64,000 bases of DNA from Streptomyces sp. TN58. Its GTDB lineage: Bacteria; Actinomycetota; Actinomycetes; Streptomycetales; Streptomycetaceae. The position numbers and the translations under genes are program-made. This document shows, in pieces, positions 59,001 to 64,000 of this stretch; position 1 is the first letter of the stretch; each line of letters begins with the position of its first letter. The notes under the pieces are model-generated. The model was not told where the DNA came from. It searched no databases and saw only the letters and a program-made list of their open reading frames with translations. The stretch covers positions 2,759,001-2,823,000 of the forward strand of contig NZ_CP018870.1 of assembly GCF_001941845.1 (NCBI RefSeq), read 5' to 3'.

Positions 59001-60956
59001 CGAGAGGCGCAGACCGAAGTCGTAGATCCACGCGTTCGTGCGGTCGGCACAGCGCAGCTCGTAGGGGCGCTCGTCGGTGACCTCGACGCCGAGGCGCTGG
59101 AGGACGGGCAGGACGGCGGACAGGGAGACCTGCTCGCCGGCGCGGTAGATCTTGAAGCGGCGCTCGCCGGGTCCGGCGCCGACGGGCTCGTACAGCGACA
59201 GGGCGAACTTCTTGTCGCTGCCGCGCAGCTTCTCCAGGTGCACGAGGTCGGCGACGGCCGCGCGCGGGGAGTGGTCGGCCTTGTAGCCCTCGGAGAAGGC
59301 GTTGCCGTAGCGGCGCAGCAGCTCCGCGGCGCGCTCCTCGCCGAGTTCGGCGTTGAGGGCCTGGTCGAAGCCGTCGGCCCAGGAGCGGGCGGCCTCGACG
59401 AGACGGCCCTCGATGCGCTCGACGTCGCCGTCGGTCAGCACGGGCAGCTCGGTGCCCTGCGGGACGCGGACGACGAAGTGGATGCGGGAGAGGATCGACT
59501 CGGTGTTCCAGGCGGTGAAGTCGACGCTGATGCCGCCGAGCTCCTCGCGCAGGATGTCCATCAGGCGCAGGCGCACGCCGGTGGTGAAGCGGTCGCGGGG
59601 CAGGTAGACGAGCGCCGAGTAGTAGCGCCCGTACTCGTCCTGGCGCAGGTACAGCCGCAGCCGGCGGCGTTCCTGGAGGTAGAGGACCGAGGTGACGATG
59701 GACTGGAGCTGGTCGACCGGGGTCTGGAACAGCTCGTCGCGCGGGTAGGTCTCCAGGATCTGCGTCAGGTCGCGGCCGTCGTGGCTGGCCGGGGAGAAGC
59801 CGGCCCGTTCCAGGACCTCGGCGACCTTGCGGCGGATGACCGGCACGCGGCGCACCGACTCGGTGTACGCGGCGGAGGAGAACAGGCCGAGGAAGCGGCG
59901 CTCGCCGACGACGTTGCCGTCGGCGTCGAACTTCTTGACGCCCACGTAGTCGAGGTACGAGGGGCGGTGCACGGTGGAGCGGCTGTTGGCCTTGGTCAGG
60001 ACCAGCAGGCGGTGCTCGCGGGCCTTGGCGCGGGCGTCGGCCGGCAGCCGGTTGAAGGAGGGCGAGACCGGGTGGCCGTCGTCCTTGCCGCTGTGGTGCG
60101 GGTCGGAGCGCAGGATGCCGAGGCCGGTGCCGGGCACGGCGGCCAGCGCGTCGCCGTCGACGAGGTTGTACTCGCGGTAGCCGAGGAAGGTGAAGTGGTC
60201 GTCGGCGAGCCAGCGCAGCAGCTCGCGGGCCTCTTCGAGCTCGTACTCGCGCAGGTCCGGGGCAGTGGGCTCGTCGGGCAGGCCGTCGGCGATGCGCAGC
60301 GCGGCCTCGCGCATCTTCTCCCAGTCCTCGACGGACTCGCGGACGTCGGACAGGACGCGCTGCAGGTCGACGGTGATCTGCTTGAGGTCGGCGCGGTCGG
60401 TCTCACGGTCGATCTCGACGTGGATCCAGGACTCGACGAGGGAGTCGTGGGGGCGCTCGGTGCGGGGGCCGTGCGCGTCGCAGTCGGGGCCGAGGATCTC
60501 GATCAGCTTGCCGGTGATGTCACGGCGGACGACGACCTGCGGGTGGATCACGACGTGGATGCCGCGGCCCTGGCGGGAGAGCTCGTTCGTCACGGAGTCC
60601 ACGAGGAAGGGCATGTCGTCGGTGACGACCTCGACGACGGAGTGGCTGGAGGTCCAGCCGTTCTCCTCCACCGTGGGGGTGTGCACGCGTACGTTCGCGG
60701 TGCCCTGCGGCCGGTTCTCGGCCAGCCGGTAGTGGGAGAGCGCGGCTCCGAACACGTCGACCGGGTCCCGGTCCGTGAGGTCCTCGGGCGCCGTGTGCAG
60801 GTAGTAGCGCTGGAGGTAGGAGAGGACCGTGTCCTGGTCCGGCCGCTCTCCCTGCTCGGACCCAGTCGGAAGTAGCCCCCCGGCCGGGCTGTGCTCAGCT
60901 ACCCGGGCCGCCCGTTCGAGCAGCTCGGCCTTTGCTTCGTCCAGCTTGGTCTGCAT
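56007..60956 (-). CDS. gdh: NAD-specific glutamate dehydrogenase, large type
   Basis: A 1649-residue enzyme of the 180-kDa NAD-GDH class first described in S. clavuligerus, oxidising glutamate to 2-oxoglutarate and ammonia. The N-terminal ~700 residues contain ACT-like regulatory segments typical of the class. The catalytic domain is marked by [40 protein letters not shown] and by [11 protein letters not shown] (nucleotide-binding region). It is much longer than the 50-kDa hexameric GDHs. The ATG at 60956 (MQTKLDEAK) is chosen over a frame to 61013. Arginine-controlled allostery, known for family members, cannot be read from sequence. Confidence 0.93.
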   Translation of the reverse strand: [1649 protein letters not shown]

Positions 60957-61323
60957 GTCCTCTGGCTCCTGTCGCGCGCCATTGCGTGACGTAGGTGAAG
61001 GAAGGAATGACATAGCGCCGCGAGGCGGGGTGTCCGTTCCGAATCGACGCTATGCCGTCGTGAGAGCCGACCGGGAGGGATTGAGCCAAGATCGGCTGAC
61101 GGTCCCGGTGGCGGGGATCAGCGATGGCCCGGGCACTGTCGTGCGCCGGGCGCAGGCCGGAGGCTCCAGTGCCCCCGAGGGATATCGCGCTGATCACGGG
61201 TACAAGGCTATCCCGACCTACCCCCAAGTCGTCATTCGCTGCATCTGTACAAATCTTGGGGTGGAACTTTGACACTCTGGCCAGCGACGTGGCGAGCCGT
61301 CCGTGCAGCGGCCCCGCCAGTCG
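60957..61323. other. Upstream region of glutamate dehydrogenase
   Basis: This 367-bp gap separates the HAD gene stop from the gdh start. It is less GC-rich near 61235-61270 (catctgtacaaatcttgg). A leftward -10-like TAGCGT is near 61050 without a good -35. No GlnR box, gene or strong hairpin is seen. Confidence 0.4.
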
Positions 61324-61989
61324 CTATTCGGCCAGTTCGCGAGCTGTCAGAACGGCCTCGGCCAGGCTGTCCACGACGGGCACTCCGGCTGATTCCAGAC
61401 TGCGGCGGCTGTGCGAACCGCCCGTGTAGAGGACCGCGCGGGCGCCGACGTGGGCGGCGGCGAGGGCGTCGTCCACGGCGTCTCCGATGAGGACCGTACG
61501 GCCGGCGGTGACGCCCGTCGCGTCGAGGGCCTGCAGGTGGCGTACGAGGTGTCCCGCCTTGGAGGTGTGGGAGGGGCCGGTCCGCCCGTCGACGCGCAGG
61601 AAGTGCCCGTCGATGCCGTGGGACTTCACCAGCGGCACGAGTTTGTCGTGGGGGGCGAGAGACAGCAGGGACTGGGTGAGCCCGTCCCGCTGCCAGTCCC
61701 GGAGCAGTTCGCGGGCGCCGTCGGCGAGCCCGGAGTCCGCGGCGGCGGCCCAGTAGTGGCGGTGGAAGGTCTCGTCCATGACGAGCCACTCCTCCTCGGT
61801 GGGCAGCCGTCCCATGAGGCGCTCGTAGAACTTCGGCACCGGTACGACGTACATGTCGCGGTACGTCTCCAGGGTGATCGGCGCGAAGCCGAGCTCGGCG
61901 AAGGAGGCGTTCGTCGCGGTGATCACGGCGTCGATGTCGTGGAGGAGGGTGCCGTTCCAGTCCCACACGATGTGGTGGGTGCGGGTCAT
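61324..61989 (-). CDS. HAD-family phosphatase
   Basis: A 221-residue haloacid dehalogenase-type hydrolase (phosphoglycolate phosphatase-like). Motif I is DWNGTLLHD (aspartate nucleophile about residue 10; Trp-Asn replaces the more usual DxDGT spacing), motif II is SLA, a Lys lies near 165 and motif IV is LIGDAVDDALAA. A helical cap domain lies between. The substrate is unknown. Its ATG overlaps the upstream DUF6912 stop by 4 nt, so the two are co-transcribed. It is followed by a 367-bp gap before gdh. Confidence 0.85.
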   Translation of the reverse strand: MTRTHHIVWDWNGTLLHDIDAVITATNASFAELGFAPITLETYRDMYVVPVPKFYERLMGRLPTEEEWLVMDETFHRHYWAAAADSGLADGARELLRDWQRDGLTQSLLSLAPHDKLVPLVKSHGIDGHFLRVDGRTGPSHTSKAGHLVRHLQALDATGVTAGRTVLIGDAVDDALAAAHVGARAVLYTGGSHSRRSLESAGVPVVDSLAEAVLTARELAE

Positions 61990-62486
61990 TTCAGCAGCCC
62001 CGGGATCTCCTGGACGCCGAACCACAGCAGCTCGTGGTCCTCGGCGCCGTCGACGGCGGACCGCGCGTCCTCGTCCCCGCCGTCGGCGGCGGGCAGGGCC
62101 AGCGCGGCGGCGGCGACGTCCGCGTCGGCGTCGTCGGCGTCCACGTGGACCGCGGCGGCCACGGCGAGCCGCACGGGGGCGGCCAGGCTCACCTGGCCGA
62201 GGGCGGCCTCGTCGGTCCCGGGGGTGGCGGTGGCGGCCTTGTCGTCGACGTCGAGGGCGACGACGACGCGCCGGCGGGGCGCGCCGGGGTCGGCGGCGAG
62301 CAGCCGCAGCGAGGCGGCGGCCGCCCGGCCCAGGGCGGCGTACTCCAGCTCCTCGATGTCCTCCGAGACGTACCACTCGCGGAGCCCGGGGGTGACGGCG
62401 TACGCCCGCAGCCGGGCGGGGCCCAGCTCACCCGCCTGGTGCACCTCGGCGAGCGCGGGGAGGGTCAGGGGGACGTACACACGCAT
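61986..62486 (-). CDS. DUF6912 family protein
   Basis: A 166-residue conserved actinobacterial protein beginning MRVYVPLTLPALAEVHQAGELGP. The core has GLREWYVSEDIEELEYAALGRAA and VVVALDVDD. An acidic stretch (DADDADAD) and a C-terminal LLWFGVQEIPGLL motif follow. No catalytic motif is recognised. The name is a family label without function. It is co-transcribed with the HAD gene (4-nt overlap). Confidence 0.78.
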   Translation of the reverse strand: MRVYVPLTLPALAEVHQAGELGPARLRAYAVTPGLREWYVSEDIEELEYAALGRAAAASLRLLAADPGAPRRRVVVALDVDDKAATATPGTDEAALGQVSLAAPVRLAVAAAVHVDADDADADVAAAALALPAADGGDEDARSAVDGAEDHELLWFGVQEIPGLLK

Positions 62487-62799
62487 GGCCGGCTGCTTTC
62501 GGTCGTCGGAAACGCACCCAGGATACGACCCGGCGGGGGTCGCCCGGGGGTTCGCAGGGTGACGGCCGCCGTACCCCATCGGGGTCCCGGGACGCGCCGG
62601 GCGGCCGTCCACCGGCCGCCACGGCGCCGGGCCCGGCCCGCGCGGGGGCGGCGGGGCGGGCACTCGGATAGGTGAACCTGGCCGGCCTCGGGCCGGGGCC
62701 GGGCGCCGGTTGCGGAGCGTGTTCACCGACCGTAGAAGATCCCCATCAAGTTACCGCCCGGTACCACTCCGGGCCCGGCCTGTTCGGGGGCAGATCGCG
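62487..62799. other. Intergenic region between DUF6912 and Rv3235-family genes
   Basis: This is a 313-bp divergent gap, very GC-rich to 62700, then less so. A rightward promoter candidate is TTGCGG (62710-62715), 17-bp spacer, TAGAAG (62733-62738), giving a leader of about 55 nt for the Rv3235-family gene. No other feature is clear. Confidence 0.4.
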
Positions 62800-63267
62800 A
62801 TGGACACCACGACGCGCGGCACGATCGGCAGCAACGACGGCCGTCGCCGGCCCGCAGGCCGCTCCGGGACCCGCCCCGCCGGACGGCGCGACCAGCGGCG
62901 CCCGGCGGGCCCCGCGGCACCGGCGGCTCCCACGGGCCCTCGGAGCCCGGCGGGCCCGCACCACTGGTTCGCCGAACGCCTCCTGGCCGTGCTCTGCGGG
63001 CTGCGCCCGGTGCACTCGCTCCTGGGACACACCGTGGGCCCCGCCTACCAGCAGCTGGTCACCCTGGCGCCCGCGGACCCGCTGCGCGAGCGCCTGCGGC
63101 CGGTCGTCCGCCGCTGCGGCCGCTTCATCCCCGGCCCCGGTGTCATCGAGGCCTTCGCCCGCATCGCGACCGGCGACCGCGTGACGGCGATGGCCTTCCG
63201 CCTGGAACAGGGCCCGGACCTCCGCTGGCGCTGCGCAGCGGTGGAGATCCAAGGCCCCCGCCCCTGA
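62800..63267 (+). CDS. Rv3235 family protein
   Basis: A 155-residue protein with a basic Arg/Gly/Pro-rich N-terminus (about 1-60). The conserved domain is WFAERLLAVLCGLRPVHSLLGHTVGPAYQQL ... AFARIATGDRVTAMAFRLEQ...RWRCAAVEI. Its namesake, M. tuberculosis Rv3235, lies near secA1, and here too the neighbour is secA. The function is unknown. The start at 62800 (MDTTTRG) has a GGGGGCA upstream. Confidence 0.8.
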   Translation: MDTTTRGTIGSNDGRRRPAGRSGTRPAGRRDQRRPAGPAAPAAPTGPRSPAGPHHWFAERLLAVLCGLRPVHSLLGHTVGPAYQQLVTLAPADPLRERLRPVVRRCGRFIPGPGVIEAFARIATGDRVTAMAFRLEQGPDLRWRCAAVEIQGPRP

Positions 63268-63295
63268 CCGGCCCCGCCGCACCTTCCAGCCCCCT

Positions 63296-63360
63296 CCAGC
63301 CCCGCCGGCGCTTGAGGCGCGGGGGCTCGGGGGCAGCGCCCCCGCAACAGCGCCGCACCC
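63296..63360 (+). repeat. Dispersed streptomycete repeat, copy 3
   Basis: Near-identical to 55866-55926 (cgccggcgcttgaggcgc, then the G/C hairpin half, then gcaacagcgccgcaccc). It sits just beyond the stop of the Rv3235-family gene, upstream of the secA terminator. Confidence 0.75.
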
Positions 63361-63396
63361 GGCACGGACCCGCACCACCGGCGGTGTGAAACGGCC

Positions 63397-63426
63397 GGGG
63401 CCGGACACCACAAGGTGTCCGGCCCC
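63397..63426. terminator. secA terminator hairpin
   Basis: A perfect 13-bp stem, ggggccggacacc / ggtgtccggcccc, with loop acaa lies 38 bp beyond the secA stop, between convergent genes. Confidence 0.75.
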
Positions 63427-63463
63427 GACCGACGAGCCACGCCCCCCGCAGGGGACCGGCGGG

Positions 63464-64000
63464 CTACTTCTTGCGGCGCCGCCCACCCGCCGCCTTCTGC
63501 GCCTTACGGCGCTCCGCTCGCGTCATCCCGTCACCGGCGGCGTCGCTGTCGAAGTCGCCCTCGATCACGCCGCCCTCCCCGTCGACCGTCGGCGCGGAGA
63601 AGTGCAGCCGGTCCGGACGCTGCGGCGCGTCCAGCCCCTTCGCCCGGATCTCCGGACGCGCGGCCGGCACCGGCTCCTTCGTCATCGACGGCGCGGCGTC
63701 CTGCACCGGAAGCTCCTCGACCTGCTGCTCGACCTGGACCTCCAGGTTGAACAGGTAGCCGACGGACTCCTCCTTGATGCCTTCCTGCATGGCGTTGAAC
63801 ATGTCGAAGCCCTCGCGCTGGTACTCGACCAGCGGGTCCTTCTGGGCCATCGCGCGCAGGCCGATGCCCTCCTGCAGGTAGTCCATCTCGTACAGGTGCT
63901 CACGCCACTTGCGGTCCAGCACCGACAGGACCACGCGCCGCTCCAGCTCGCGCATGATCTCGGAGCCGAGGGCCTTCTCGCGGGCCTCGTACTGCTCGTG
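63464..64000 (-). CDS. secA: Preprotein translocase ATPase SecA, C-terminal part
   Basis: Only the C-terminal ~178 residues are in the window; the gene runs past 64000. The visible part belongs to the helical scaffold region ([43 protein letters not shown]), followed by an acidic/polar linker and a basic tail ending GGRRRKK. The zinc-binding Cys-rich SEC-C motif of proteobacterial SecA is absent, as usual in actinobacteria. SecA drives protein export through SecYEG. A hairpin lies behind the stop. Confidence 0.94.
   Translation of the reverse strand, partial: HEQYEAREKALGSEIMRELERRVVLSVLDRKWREHLYEMDYLQEGIGLRAMAQKDPLVEYQREGFDMFNAMQEGIKEESVGYLFNLEVQVEQQVEELPVQDAAPSMTKEPVPAARPEIRAKGLDAPQRPDRLHFSAPTVDGEGGVIEGDFDSDAAGDGMTRAERRKAQKAAGGRRRKK

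Noticed and set aside
57831..60875. Long + strand open frame opposite glutamate dehydrogenase
   Set aside because: A mirror frame of a large conserved enzyme with no recognisable protein motif.

Overview
The window looks like a chromosomal core segment of a Streptomyces. Base composition is very GC-rich with GC-biased third codon positions, TTA codons are rare, and the marker genes (WXG/ESX-like proteins, DUF3039, a short lysine-tail-less HU, class II HelD, NnaR, pkaA/pkaB-type kinases, a giant NAD-glutamate dehydrogenase, an Rv3235-type protein beside secA) are typical of the genus. From about 18 kb onward the gene order matches what I recall of the S. coelicolor stretch from murA/hupA (about SCO2949-2950) to secA (about SCO3005). 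That is recall, not a search.

Layout. 0-9.3 kb is accessory: an MFS exporter, an intact IS982-family element with 22-bp terminal inverted repeats, and a leftward operon of type VII secretion-associated genes (two WXG/helical proteins, a mycosin protease, a 145-aa helical protein with a TTA codon, a 761-aa WXG-like protein and a lipoprotein). 9.3-14.8 kb is a three-subunit xanthine dehydrogenase-like molybdenum hydroxylase whose catalytic Glu position is Ala and whose 2Fe-2S subunit carries about 540 extra N-terminal residues. 15.2-17.9 kb holds a GH20 hexosaminidase, a DUF3039 protein and a YqgE/AlgH protein. 18.2-26.1 kb holds murA, hupA, malic enzyme, helD, a CGNR regulator and a GNAT acetyltransferase. 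26.1-28.9 kb is the nitrate module nnaR-narK with GlnR-box-like half sites. 28.9-32.6 kb holds a LysR/MFS divergent pair and a secreted collagen-like SH3 protein.

32.6-39 kb is a translation-quality and division block: a small toxin/antitoxin-like pair flanked by identical hairpins, ssrA (tmRNA), smpB, a C-terminal processing protease, ftsX-ftsE, a small membrane protein and prfB. At 39.0-40.3 kb an apparently leaderless Cys-type leader peptide precedes a 2-oxoglutarate/Fe(II) oxygenase. 40.4-47.2 kb has two Ser/Thr kinases facing a gene for an FHA-FtsK/SpoIIIE ATPase. 47.2-51 kb is a sugar ABC importer (lipoprotein with a TTA codon, plus two permeases, one with an extracytoplasmic insertion) lacking its own ATPase. 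51-55.9 kb is a teichoic-acid-like polymer locus (glycosyltransferase/CDP-glycerol polymerase, TetR regulator with a clear palindromic operator, ABC exporter). 56-64 kb holds NAD-glutamate dehydrogenase, a HAD phosphatase, DUF6912, Rv3235 family and the 3' end of secA.

The most interesting observations are the leaderless leader peptide in front of the oxygenase, the missing catalytic Glu and huge extension in the molybdenum hydroxylase, the collagen-SH3 secreted protein, the permease with a MalF-P2-like insertion, two TTA (bldA-type) codons in separate secretion/uptake operons, and the kinase/FHA-ATPase neighbourhood.
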